DNA of 64,000 bases, taken from assembly GCA_015501595.1 (NCBI GenBank), contig JADNRX010000060.1:62001-126000 (forward strand), given 5' to 3'. Below the pieces are notes generated by a model. That model ran no database searches. It saw only the letters and a program-made list of their open reading frames with translations, and was not told the origin of the DNA. Within the stretch, counting starts at the first letter, position 1. Each line of letters begins with the position of its first letter. The DNA is from Hymenopellis radicata. Its lineage: Eukaryota; Basidiomycota; Agaricomycetes; Agaricales; Physalacriaceae. The position numbers were made by a program, and so were the translations under genes. Below, piece by piece: positions 45,371-57,311 of the stretch.

Positions 45371-47206
45371 TCACCACTCGAGATGCTTTGGAGTCCCACA
45401 TGCCGACTCGAGCTTGTTGCAGAATATCTCTTCCTTGGTCATAGCGCCTCCGTCTTGTAACGCAGGGAAGATCTCTCGTCCTGCTTCTTCTTCCAGCTTC
45501 CGGTGGGACATGAGCGCGTTCTTGACGAGGCTTTGGAAGTACAGTACGCCGTGTTCTTGTTTCTGTAAACGTGATTAGTCCGGAAAAAGTGAAGTTGCGC
45601 CAACTTACAGGATGCAAAGCACCGGTCCGATAAGTACCGGCTTCCATGTTCTTCTGCGCGTTCGTCTGTACGCAGATTAGCAACGCATGTTAGCTATCAG
45701 TTCGCTCTATTAGGACTTACGCAAAGGAACTTGTCTTCCTCCTCGACCTGAACGAAGAATTTGTGGGTTTCGTCGAATGCCTCATCCGTCGCGTCAGTGG
45801 GGCGATACACGTCGTATTGCATCTTGTTAATGAGGCTCAGATAAAAATGGTGCGAGCAGGGTGAACCTACCTCTGTCCTGTGAGCGTCGATCGGTACGAC
45901 ACGCATCGTGTAGGCATATGAGGGCATCAACGTGATACTACATACGACGTCAGAGTGGTACAGCAGAATCAAGCCAGCTAACTCACGAAGCGTAAGGGAA
46001 GAGGAACGTCGCGACGATAGATCCGTCCTCTTGCTTCTCTGCATTCTCGGGCTTGGGGGGAGAAAAGTGCGCGACATAGCTGTCCGAGCCTTGGACGTAG
46101 TACGATTTCAAGTCGACAGTCTGGGCCGTGTCAGAACTCGTGGTTAGGGTGCTGCCAATACCATCCTACGTACGCTCGCGATGCCGGGGTGGGCAACTTT
46201 GCAGTGATAGCATTCGTTGTACTATGTGCTATGAGTCAGTGCATGTTTTCGTCCAGCCGTCGGGGGCTCACGTTATCCACAAGAGTCTTCCAGTTGTAAT
46301 CGCCTAAGAGCAGATGTCAGAGAAATGCACACAACTCGTGACGATCCCCGGCACAACTCACAATTCTCAAATGACCAGCTGAACGCGTACTTGTACTTGT
46401 CAATGGGGAACCCGTGCACTCTGGGTTGGGAGTCGACGTCGCCAAACTGCTCGTGCCACTTGATATAGTCATCTGACCTGGGCGGCGCAATTCAGTTATT
46501 TGGATGAAGAGGCTTGGCTGGGAGCGTATACGAACGTGTCCATGTTAATATACAGGTACCCGAGTTTGTCGATGTGCGTTCTGATTTCGAATAGGCCGTT
46601 TTCCTCTGGCTTGAAGCCTTCGACGTCTTTGAAGCCAGGAGCTTTGGCTAGCTTGCCCTGCATTGTGTAACTAGGGTAAAGGTCAAATAAGACTCGGGGT
46701 GAAGGTGCGAAAGGGACGCTTGCCTCCAGCCGTGGAACTTGCAGGCCAGGATCGTGGCTTGGCCTGCCTCCACCAACGGGTCATGCTCGCCCTAACGAAA
46801 TGAGGAAGCAGGCAATGAACGGTTTTTTGCACTGACCTCCTTCTTACTGCCCAAGATGGGGAACGCACGATGGCGGCAGACGTTGTGGAACGCGTTTATC
46901 TTCCCTTCTCGGTCCTTGATGGCGAAGAAACTGTAGCCAGCAATCTTGAAGCGAACGTATTCACCCGACTTTGTGAAGCGCTGGGAAAATAATCAGAAAG
47001 AGGGCAGTAGCAATAGAGGAAAAACGAACGTTCGTGTGGCACAGGAATAACCATTTCTTGGAGAAGATGGCGCGTCGTTCCAGCTGGTAAATCGCGTCAG
47101 AGCGATACCAGGCGGAGGGAAGGTTAACGTTCTCGTCTAAAAGGATAGTGAGTCCAGAGCAGCCCGGGGGAGACGAAGAAGAGCTACTTGGTGTGGGCGC
47201 AGGCAT
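45371..47206 (-). CDS. Rieske [2Fe-2S] oxygenase, choline monooxygenase-like
   Basis: About ten short exons. The start at 47206 gives MPAPTP, and the first intron ends before [19 protein letters not shown]. The Rieske site is complete: CRHRAFP near 46885 and CKFHGW near 46735 (C-x-H and C-x2-H). The intron directly after CKFHGW (46671-46723) is GC-AG. The mononuclear iron site is seen as [12 protein letters not shown] near 46200, with the two His ligands in place. The C-terminal domain runs through [19 protein letters not shown] and EDKFL to PKHLEW and the stop at 45371. Relatives oxidise methylated amines (choline, betaines, carnitine) or aromatic rings; the substrate here is inferred only. 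It is divergent from two HRQ/DUF3445 genes. Confidence 0.88.
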
Positions 47207-47942
47207 GATAGTACTAGACCAACGAGGGCTCGAAAGACGGAACAGAACTGGGGTTGGTTCTTGAAGCACTTGGGTGCATCTTATCGGGCGTTATAAAGCT
47301 CATGTGGTCAAACATTGGCCACAGGCGAGCCCCAGGAGATAGATGGTATGCACGACGGAGTAAATCAGACCCAATACGGAGGTTTTGCAAGTCATAATGC
47401 GCGACACACAGGAGATAGGGAATGAGCCTTGAGCCTGGACACAGTCTGCGGAGTCATCTGTTTATGGCGTTCCGCGAGGGGCTTCTCCTTTTATGAGAAG
47501 AAGCTATCTCGTATCACACGACAGATAGTGGTCTTGAGGTGCGAGCCATTGACGGTGTGGGTAAGGAATTTGACCTGGATGACGCGCGTGACGTGCCAAT
47601 TTTGAATGTAAACTCATCCCGAAATGGAAATCGCCCTTACTTGGTTGCCTTCCTCGTTCAGCCAGCCCCACCCAGTTGGATTTTGCGAATTCCGCATTTC
47701 CTGATGGTTCATTTTCTATCAACGACTTCCAGGAATTCCCCGGCTTGTGGTTAACGCTATCTGCCAGATACGCTCGAGACGCAGTGATGCTTCGCTGTCC
47801 CCATCCAGTTCACACACTTGGCCCTGGGTTCCCCATCTATCTCTGTCTTCATGTCGTAGCCGGAAACAAAAGGCCCCTGTGACTTCAGGTTCAAGCTCCC
47901 CAAGCGCAGATTACGTGGTAATACGCGTTCTTCCACACCAAC
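47207..47942. promoter_or_regulatory. Shared divergent promoter, Rieske oxygenase / HRQ protein 1
   Basis: 736 bp between the two start codons. No other gene was recognised, so both promoters lie here, making co-regulation possible. No operator-like palindrome stood out. Confidence 0.45.
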
Positions 47943-49523
47943 ATGATGTTTACATGGACGCACATAGCCGCTGCTCTCTGTCTCGTCTCTAGCCTTGTCT
48001 ACGCTCTCTCCCGACGTCAGAAACGGGTACCTGTGAACACTCAGACTGTCGCCAAGAATGGCGAGAAAGTGTCCACTTCTCCTCCAAATCCGGACCCGTA
48101 CTTGGACTTTGATATGGAGACCGCTCATACGAGGAACCATATCTACGTGAACAAGACACTGCGCTTTCCGTATTTCCAGGTAAGATAACGGGTTTGCGGC
48201 GTCAAAGATAACACTCACGCGGTGGGACAGACCATGGCTCATCAGCCCATGCACATCAACGACTGGATAGAGATCGACAAGGACTACAAGTGGTACCTTG
48301 ATCAGAAGGCAAAGGTCATCAAGGAGAAAGGTTGGTGTGAACGCCATGTAGATCCTTCCCATGTCCTGATTGATATCACCCAGGGAAGATCGTCATTGAC
48401 TCGCTCCCGGAAAACGACGACGCTTGCGCTGAATTGCTGGAAACTCTCATCGATTACCTACCCAAACGGTATCCAACTCTCTTTGACGCGATTGGAACCG
48501 TTGGAATCCACAACAAGGTCACGGGAGAGCGATTCGAAGATGTCACTGGAAAGAGCGGAGTTGACGCACTCATGGTCGTATCTCGACTTGTGCAAGACGA
48601 CTTTTTGATGGGTCGCGCTCGCGAAGATGGGCACGTTTACTTTGTGGGAGGCCTGATTGCGTTCCCTGGTCAGTGAAGTCGCACCAAGCTGAACTGTTTC
48701 ATCGACATGATTTATAGGCTTCTACCTACTTTCAAACTATATCGGAAAACCTCTCGAAGAGATTCATCGCGAAATTCCCTATTTCAACGAGAAGATCCTC
48801 ATGAGCGTAGAACGTACCTTGAAGAGATTCAAGGCAAACGAACCCTTCGAAAGGACGAGTTGGACTATGGTGGATGACCGAAATTTATTTTGGCGCAAGT
48901 TCTGTCGTGATGTCCGTCGGCGAGGTGCTAACGAATACATTAAACAGACAACATGGTGACAAACCAGAAGCTGGGCGACAATGTGCATCCGAAGGATATG
49001 TGGATGCGAATGGACCACCAAACATTCCGCAAACTTCCACGCTCTAACGGCATTGCCTTTGGAGTGTAAGTATCGCACAGTCTCCTTGTGAATACGTTAA
49101 CTTCCGATTTGCAGGCATGTGATGTTGAAGCGTCTGGAAGATCTAGTAGAGACGCCACTAGTCCCAGCATTACTCGCCAAGATTCATCTAGAAGGAGACA
49201 AGGCTCTAATGGAGGTATGCGACGAGCACTGAACTGAGGTCGGATCTGACACATATGGGTGCAGTACAAGCTTGACGCGGCGTATAAGGACCGCATGCTT
49301 CCCTATCTTCAGGAGCTCACGAAGCGACAGTTGGACCTGGGGCTCATCTCGTGAGTTCCTATCTCTAGCCTGGAGATAAATGAGTTGATTTGTATCTAGT
49401 GAAAGCGATTTAGACAAAGTCACGGACTTTAGGGCTTTGGTGAAAGATGGTCGGGTTCCGAACCCTCAGACGACCTTGAGCAAGCCAACAGAGACGGAGG
49501 AAGGAATGGTTGACATGGTGTAA
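47943..49523 (+). CDS. HRQ/DUF3445 family protein 1 (heme-dependent oxidative N-demethylase-like)
   Basis: The start at 47943 gives MMFTWTHIAAALCLVSSLVYALS, a membrane anchor, followed by a basic stretch. Introns of about 50 nt separate LRFPYFQ from TMAHQPMHINDWIEIDKDY, the conserved family start (tMg...dW.e.d). Then come ELLETLIDYLPKRYPTLFDA, DALMVVSRLVQDDFLMG, VYFVGGLIAFPG and LEEIHREIPYFNEKI. The motif DHQTFRKLPRSNGIAFG corresponds to the RQTLRRLP signature of the family. The C-terminal tail ends VDMV at 49523. Bacterial homologues (HODM/DmmA alpha subunit, Pfam DUF3445) are heme monooxygenases that remove methyl groups from secondary amines. The fungal role is not established. It forms a tandem pair with the next gene. 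Confidence 0.85.
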
Positions 49524-49884
49524 AGTTGAACAGGGTGCACGTCCAATGAATTGTCCATAAATGCCGTGTTCCCGTGATAAGGAACTGTCCACTCCTGGGC
49601 AAGAGATATCAGAAAGATTAATGGGCAGCCACGTACAGCGGATGTGCCCCGTTACGGTAAGTCATTATTTTGATCGCGTCTACCATGAACAGACGAACTC
49701 CTCCGAAGTTACGCTCGAGCTTATCTCGGGGGTGCCGTTCTGTGGCTCTTCCTGATGGAATCGAATGTTTCCGCCGCACTGGACTCCAAGAGCCTTATCT
49801 TCGCTGCATGCTTCTGCCGGGGGCATGGGACCTGCCGTTGTAATAAGAACTCCTGTATGCACTTTGGACAAGCACCACCGTAAG
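49524..49884. promoter_or_regulatory. Intergenic region between the tandem HRQ genes
   Basis: 361 bp; it contains the 3' UTR of HRQ 1 and the promoter of HRQ 2. The frame of HRQ 2 is open upstream to 49765, but the Met at 49885 begins a proper membrane anchor. Nothing else was recognised. Confidence 0.4.
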
Positions 49885-51708
49885 ATGCTCTTTGACCAAG
49901 TCCACCTCGTCGTCTGCGCGTGCGCAATCTCGATTGCGCTTCTGGTTTATGCGAAGCTCCGACCGGTAGTTGCTGCTCGCAAGAGCCGTGGCATCAGTCC
50001 AGTGTCGAGAAGGGAAACAAAGGTGGGAATTCAGCACGCAGGCAGGTTTACGTCGAGCTCTGATATCCAAATAAAGATGTCTCGACGCCGTTTATCTATC
50101 CCAGGATTGATCCCTGTCTGAAGCAGGTGGAGGAGCTGAAACCAGTTCCGTATCGGCCTTTCAGATGGGGGGACTATCAGTCAGTAGCAGTTTCCACCCC
50201 AATCAGTGACATCACCTGACTTACCCGTCTCGGTAGCGTGACGATGGGCATTCGCAGTATTGGCTTCGAGTCTTGGATAGAAGTAAGAAAGCATACCGGC
50301 TCGCTCGTTTCGACGGCATTGAAGCAGGACACGTAGGTAGACGACCAGCTTGCCCACTTCCATCGTATCCGCGTCCATCGCGTCAATCTCCGGGGCCCAA
50401 AGCTCGTCATGGCCTTGCCGCCAAGTGATATCGTCAAAGTAGACGGACGCGCCGCAGGTCTGTCTCGCCTCAGCGCGCGTCATGTGACCATGCTGAGTCT
50501 TTATTAGCGGCTGAGCTTGTGGAGGAACTTGCCGAATTTTTGTCCAGGCGATATCCAAAGATATATAGCGTGGAACGACATGCGCCAGGCTCTGGGGGAC
50601 TGTACAATGAAGGCCGCATTCGCACGATTACTATGATACCTGTCAATGCGACGTACGACCTCGAGGAAGAAGACCCTATGACTGTTGCAGGACTGTTGTG
50701 AGTATTTTTATGTGAAACGATCACGGATCGGCCGGTGAACGTGTGTTCGTAGGATCCAAGACGACATTGCGCTCGTACTCGAAGGTTCAAGTTGTTCCTC
50801 CTGATAAATGGCCATACGACAACTCAATGCGCGTTTAGGGAATGACGGTGTCTATTACATTCGCGCTGGTGCGATCATATTACCTGGTTAGTTAGACTTC
50901 TTCTGCATATACTCTCCCTGCCCTGCCTACCCCTCCGCTCCAGGCTTCTGGCGCCTAGAGGACAAAATCGGAATGTCACTCGACGACATCCATTTCTCTG
51001 GCAACGTCCCACAATGTATGTAGGCCACAGTCATTCCACACTTGACCGCTTCCCTAACCCTAACAATCCATTGAAGACCAACAAAAACTGCGCACGAGCA
51101 TGAACCGCTTCATGCAGCGCCTCGCGCCCGAAAAGCTCATCCAGCGCAACAACTACCACTTTGCCGTCGTAAAAGACCCCGCGAGCCCCGGCGGCCCCTT
51201 TGACCCGCTCGATCCCACCGAGATAGGCTGGGCAGAGACCATGGTCGGCAAAGAGGAGCTATTCCAGGCTGGCACTGGGCTCGGCGCGCAGGATGACTCT
51301 TCTCCTCCTAGCGCGCCGAAAACGGCGGGCGGCCATGAGCTCTTTGACGTCAAGCCGGTAAATGTGACGCTCAGGCAGGAGCGGCAGACGCTGCGCCGCC
51401 TGCCAAAGACCGGTGCTATTGTGTTTACTGTCCGGACATACGTCGAGCCGGTGACAGAACTCGTCAAAGAAATTGGCGTGCCGGGTAGAATGGCGAGTGC
51501 AATTCGAAGCTGGCCAGAGGATGTTGCTGAGTGCGTTTGGGTTCGACGCCACATCCCATCCTTGCTGACGTTCTCGCTATGTAGGTATAAAAGCAGAGAT
51601 CGATTCGCCGCACAGATCCTGCCCTATCTCGACGAGCATCACCAGAAACAAGTTGGGGATGGTTTGCTAGGCGCCGACGAGAAACCACAAACAGATTATC
51701 CATATTGA
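49885..51708 (+). CDS. HRQ/DUF3445 family protein 2 (heme-dependent oxidative N-demethylase-like)
   Basis: The start at 49885 gives MLFDQVHLVVCACAISIALL, an N-terminal membrane anchor as in HRQ 1. The spliced protein then reads PYRPFRWGDYQ, VTMGIRSIGFESWIEV and DDQLAHFHRIRVHR; ELVEELAEFLSRRYPKIYSV follows across an intron ending near 50509. Downstream are IQDDIALVLEG, YYIRAGAIILPGFWRLEDK and NRFMQRLAPEKLIQRNNYHF. The signature RQERQTLRRLPKTGAIVF, with its heme-pocket candidates, is nearer the bacterial consensus than that of HRQ 1. It ends TDYPY at 51708. The two HRQ proteins are clearly diverged, so this is an old tandem duplication or two separate family members. Confidence 0.85.
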
Positions 51709-51748
51709 GTAGCAATGTACAGAGTCGTAGGTAAGATAGGTAAACTAG

Positions 51749-54037
51749 TCATCCAGAATCAGGATCGATCCGTCCTCCAGTTGTTGTGTTTTGATCAGAA
51801 TCGTTATCATCGGTTAAATCTATGCAGCCCAAAGACTTCAAAGGAGGTTTCGTAAGATGAATGAGAACGGTGTAGGGTTGTTGAGCCATCGGTGCATTAA
51901 AGGCGAGAACGAAGTCATCCGCCAGTTGGTTTGGATGTTCGATATTATGGCTGCATATGTTTGTTAGCCGGCTATATGTGGAAGTCAACAGGTACACGTA
52001 CAGTAGTCGGAGGTGTTCTCTTCGCATACTGCGCTCAATCTTGACATCACATCGAACGCAGACGTAATGACTGGGGCCACGTTTCACGGTACGGTGTTCT
52101 TCCTCTTCTTCAGCATCCTTAACATCGCCCTCACAGGTAACAGGTGACCATGTGGCGGGGCGTCCTTGGTTCAGATGCTGCACGCCATGGAAGACCTGCC
52201 ATTACGGTCAGAGGAACCAGTAAAAGCATTCCCGAAGAACGACATTACCGCATTACGCCATCGACAAACGAGACTACGCGTCTTTTTCGTATTCCTGCAA
52301 TCCATGCATTCTAGCCATTGAACGGCGGCACGATCCATGTCTTGCGGAGTAGCGGTCTCCACCTTCAAACCACACACTGCTACGACATCTACAGCACACG
52401 CGGATGCGTACTGGTGCCACCGCACACCGTCGCGCGGTTCGAAATTCCATGGCTCTCCGCTCAGGGCTTTGAGCAATGCCACTACGCTGTCCTCGCGATT
52501 ACGATAGCCAGTTCGAAGTTCTCGCAAACAGCTGTGTGCTAGAATCTGGGGGTAAGGGATAGCATCAAAGCATTCCTGGCATTGGAAGATGGAGATGGCC
52601 AAAGAGAGATGCGCGGTGTTCAGAGTACGAGGCATCACGGACGCAAGAGCTCGGTTCGTAGTACGGCCGCCATTTTTCACACAACTGCGGCAGGTCTGCC
52701 TTGATATGTGCAAGTGAGTCCTCGGTAGCATACGCGTTTACATCCTTTGTGTCCAGGATAGATTTCACAGAAGGCACAAAGGCTAGGTCACTGAGACTCG
52801 GAAAGATTTCTCGGGAATTGTCAGATGTGTACTCGTTGAGCATCTTCGAAAGTATCTGTAGCCGAGTACTGAACAACCTTTTGCGTTTTGCACGAAGCAG
52901 TTCCTCTCGTACCCCGAGCAGAAGAGTCGAGAGTCGAGGGAAAATATCATCAAAGACTGAGCAAATCAGTCAAACAATCGGAATGAACTTTGAAAGACTT
53001 ACTCTCATCCGTCATCGCCCGCATAGAATCCACATCAGGATGTGAACTTAATACTTTGGATCCAGTGGTCTCCAAGTAGTTCAATTCTTCTGAAAATCCA
53101 GCGGCACGCAGACGATGGACAATACTACAGGCCATGAAGGGAGAAGGAAATAAATCGTGATATGATAACGCACTTTTCTCTCCGCTGTCTTCGAGCCTCT
53201 TCCATTTCGTTCGCAAGCCTGATCCGTCGCCTAAGAACGGCGTCGCGACAATCGTCTCTAAACTGCGATGCTTGTTAATTTTAACATAGATGTCACAGAG
53301 GTCTAATACCTTGTGATGACTTTCGACAAGCTTTGACCTCCGCTTAACAAACTTGTCCGTCTCTGAAGCGTCCGAACACTGGTTAAGCGCCATGTACACA
53401 TCCTCAACATCATCAGTCCGAAATAATTCTGAAAATCCTGCCAAGTATTAGATGGACGTCATTAATACACAGGTATGATGCGACCTACCAGTATCACTGA
53501 CTACTAAAGTCCGAAACGTGGTCAAGTCGACCCGACGTGCTGCGTCGTCAGCCGGTTTGCCGGCAAGTAAAAGCGTTAGATATACGGAGCTCATGAACCT
53601 AAGGGGATTCGATCAGAAGGAGCGGTATATGCGATAACAACCGGACATACTTCGATTCACGTTGGCAGACCTGAGGAAGGATGAGAGGAGCGTGGTTGAG
53701 CTATACCAGACACGCACCTCGCAAAGTCTCTGCCGGGCGCACCATAATGGACTAGTATACCCATCTTTGCCGCATTTCTGTGGCGTGCGTGAGTTTCCCA
53801 ATTAAACTTACGCAAAAAACGCACGAAGCAATAAAGCCCACATATCAAAGCAGCATACTGTGGCTCGTTTATGTCGTCTGGCTTGGGAGGAAATCCATCC
53901 GGATCGTTAGCCAGCACTGCGCGCCAGACAGAACTCCAAGCCTTGCTCATCAGAAGCGTACGGAGTGCCTTAGTCGTGAGTGCCATATTCAAGGCATCGG
54001 CTATTGTCAAGTGGGAGCAGACCTGAGGCGAAGTGAG
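51749..54037 (-). pseudogene. F-box family gene with zinc-binding C-terminus, cut at its 5' side by a retroelement
   Basis: The minus strand from about 54022 encodes VCSHLTIADALNMALTTKAL, the middle of an F-box, then SSVWRAVLAND, DGFPPKPDDINEPQYAALIC, a diagnostic run of basidiomycete F-box proteins. Later exons give ELNYLETTGSKVLSSHPDVD, LSDLAFVPSVKSIL, DGVRWHQYASACAVDVVAV and a Cys pair VCVRCDVKIERSMRREHLRL. The stop is at 51749. The start codon and first half of the F-box are missing, because a DIRS-like element begins at about 54038. A splice acceptor (CCTCAG) lies at 54023-54028, so the insertion may be in the first intron, not in an exon. The body is otherwise undamaged. It may be nonfunctional or driven from another start. 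Confidence 0.7.
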
Positions 54038-54247
54038 CGTGAATTTGAAGCTCCGCGGAGGTTGATGCCGGTAGCGGGAGCGGAGCGCGTTTTCACGCGG
54101 AATGAGCCACGTGACCTCGTGGCTCTTCTCTTTGCACCACGACCAACGAAGTTCGTGGTATCCGTCGTCAGCGGCTTCTAAGCAGAACCGCTTCAAGATA
54201 ACTTTCGCACTCGGGCGTCGTGACAAGCACACGCAGACGACGGACCT

Positions 54248-57200
54248 ATGGCGGTAATCGACGACGAGGATCGCGCGGCGCATCCCGTACCTCGTAGGAT
54301 TACCAGGGCGAAGAGCACGATCCCAGCCGGGCCGCTCTCGCACGACGATGAGCTATCGAAGGGCCTGGACAAGTTTACAGCAAGATCTAGAAAGGCGGGT
54401 CGACCAGGAGGCGAGCAACTGCAGTCGAATGCTCGGCTCCCTGTTCGGGTCGATGACGCGGAGGCCCAGGCGGGTCCCAAGGACGTGGATTCGTCGCCTG
54501 AGAGGCCGGACGCTCCACCAGTAGCCAGGAGGCTCTCTTTCGGAGTGAGAGAGGGCCGAGGGGCGGCGAGCGGACTCGGGTCGGCTGCAAAGTCGACGGG
54601 TAGAGGAGGGGTCGCGTCGAGCGCGACGTCGCGGCCTGCCACGCGAGTCAAATTCGTACCGGCAAGAACTCCAGCGGCGCCGTCAGGTGAAGCTGCGAGA
54701 ACTCGCAGGGATGAGGGACGAGCGAGGAGGGCAGCGGCGTCGGGCGAGGACGAGACGGACCCGATCTTGGAAGACCTCTCCGACGAGGAGGAGGCAGACG
54801 AACCAGTGGCGAGTGACGCCGAGGGCCACGACGTGGGTGACACGTCTGGCGGCGAGGAGGAGAGCACAGCGAGTGCGTATACCACCTCAGCCACGGATCG
54901 CAGCGAGCTGATCTAGTTGGTCCACAGGGACAAGTAAAGATAAGGGCCGAGACGCTGGAAATGCGCGCGGCAGCAAAGGAAAGAGAACAGCGAGTTCGTT
55001 ACCCTTTGCTTCTCCAGATAGCGGCGAGCTAACTTCTCTTGAACTGTAGAGGCCACCGAGGAGACCTTGGAATGGGACATGGACGACGACGAGGTGAACG
55101 CCGCCATGGACCAGCTTCACGAGGAGGAGTTGGAGAAGCAGAGACTGGCGGAGGAGATGGACGAGTTCATTCCCTCCGACGACGACATGGACGAGGAGTA
55201 CCTGCCGAGGCCTTCAGCCGCTAAGAAGGCGAAGCCAGCAGCGAAACCCAAGAGGAGTCTGGGAAAGGCAGTAGACGACGCTTTGGCGAGGTCGCCGCTA
55301 GCGAAGGCCTTCAGACAGAGATCTTCGAGAGGCAAAGTCTCGTTGGACGCGGTCCCACAAGATGAAACCAGACGAGGACCTGCGAACGTCCCGCGAGCAG
55401 GACGAGGACGAGCCAGAGGACGACGAGGAGGATGAACCTCAGGTCCAGCAGGAGGAGGAACAGGCTCAAGAAGAGGACGATCCTCTTCCGGAGGTCGTCA
55501 AGGAGGGGACGCCACAGCCTCCGAAGCAGAAGAAGGTAGCGTCTCGACAGGAGATACGGGAGGCGGTCGCCAGGAGCCGCGCCATTAAGGAGGCGCAGGC
55601 GCGCAAGGCCGAGGCCGAGAAGACCTCGAGAGAGCGCGAGCAGGCTGACGCGGCGGAGCAGAAGCGTCGCGAGAAAGGGAAAGAGAAGGAGCTCTCGGAC
55701 CTGGATCGCGCGAGGCAAGACGCCCAACGCGAGAAGGAGAGGAGGGCGAAAGCCGAGAAGGAGGTAGAAGCTCACAGACTGGCGAGAGAAAGCTCGATGG
55801 ACGCGGTCAAGGCCGCGACCAGAGAGCGGGACCAGATAAAGGAGAACGCAGAGAGAGCCGTTCGGGAGGCTAAGGCCTTGCTGAAGGAGGCGGACGAGCG
55901 GGTAGCCGAGGCTGTTCGCAGGGAGAAGAAACAGATGAAGGAGTCGGCGAGGCTCGAGAAGGAGAAGGCCAGACAGGACGCGGACAGGTCACAGAGGGCC
56001 CCGAGGAATGACTGGGACGACGAGCTGCGCAAGGCGGTTCCGGAGTTGAGTCCGCGCTCGGCCATGTCGCTGTTCAAGAAGATAGGCGGCATCATCAAGC
56101 AGACGGCCCGGATCTCTCCAAAGCCGTCAGGAAAGCGAAGCAGGGACAGAGGATCGCCTGAAGAGGAGGAGGTCCAGGTCTCTCCAAAGAGGCCGGACAA
56201 GAAGAAGGCGCGGAAACTCAGGACGCCTCCTTCGGAGGACTTCGAGGAGGAGGCGCCGGTCCCGACGGACCTATCGAGCCCGTTTGCACATAAGAGGCGA
56301 CGGAGCGAGGACGACTCCGATGGAGGAGAGAGCAAGAGAGGCAGGATCACGATGGACGACGCCCAGGAAAGAGAGGAGTGGGCCGTCCCGATTCGAGTTC
56401 AGAAGATCCTGCGGGGGGGGTGGAAGGACCCCATCACGATTGGGATGTGCACGCCGGAGGCATGCGAGGCAGATAGGAACAGGCCGCTCGGCCGTGACTA
56501 CAGGAGGATCACGGTAGCGGACGACGGCGCTCTGGGTTGGGAGGCGATAGAAGCGAAGCCCACGCCGGACACCATCTTGGAAGAGGGTCCGTGGTTCGCC
56601 GGACTCACGATCATGGCTGACGCGGTGAGGCGGCATTTCGTGCCACCGAGGAATAAGCTAGGGGTCAGGCTTACGAGGACCGCCGACGAAATCGCCGATG
56701 AGCTCGAGATGCTCAGAGGACATTGCATTCGGAAGGCGGGGGTCGCTGGACAGTTCAAGGCCGTTCAGATATACGTGGAGTGGGCGATGAGACACCACTA
56801 TACCACCAGATTTGGAGTGGATCTGTCGACCTGGTCCGAGAAGAGGTGGCGAATCTCCTTGGATCAGGCGGAGAAAGAGGCCAAGAAGTCCCGCGACAGC
56901 CGTCTAGACGCGAAGATCGAGAACCTGGAGCGCAAAATCCAAAGCGGATCGGGCTCAAACTCTGGGAAGAACGGCTCCTTTCGCAAGGGGAACTCGTCAT
57001 CCACAGCGAAAGGCTCGTCGGCTTCCACGGCTAAACCACAGCGGGGGCGACGGTGCATGTACGACGGCTCCACAGAGCACGAGTCGGCAAACTGCCCGGG
57101 AGGAGACTCACATATCGTCGAGCGTGCCCCAAACGGGGCCAAAGGGATGGTCGAAAAGAGGACGGGCAGACGCTTCTGCTTCGCCTGGAACCAGTCCGCC

Positions 57201-57311
57201 AAGGGATGCGACCGACCCGGCTGCGGAACGGACACCACCTTCGTCCACGCGTGCGCAATCTGCGCGTCGACGGCACACAACTCCTACCACCACCCGCGCG
57301 CCTCTTCGTGA
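54248..57311 (+). CDS. Retroelement ORF1 (Gag-like) with zinc-knuckle C-terminus
   Basis: Three open blocks form this region: 54248-54916 (MAVIDDEDRAAHPVPRR), 55067-55360 (MEWDMDDDEVNAAM) and 55370-57311. A possible intron (GTAAAG ... CTGTAG, about 54932-55049) lies between blocks 1 and 2. Blocks 2 and 3 are one frame in the second copy, where one A fewer is present near 55363. The protein has a long charged coiled-coil-like stretch (QKRREKGKEKELSDLDRARQ), an RKRRSEDD basic patch and a helical domain. It ends with a Cys/His array, CMYDGSTEHESANC, then CFAWNQSAKGCDRPGC and HACAICASTAH. It would bind the element RNA and form particles. Confidence 0.72.
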
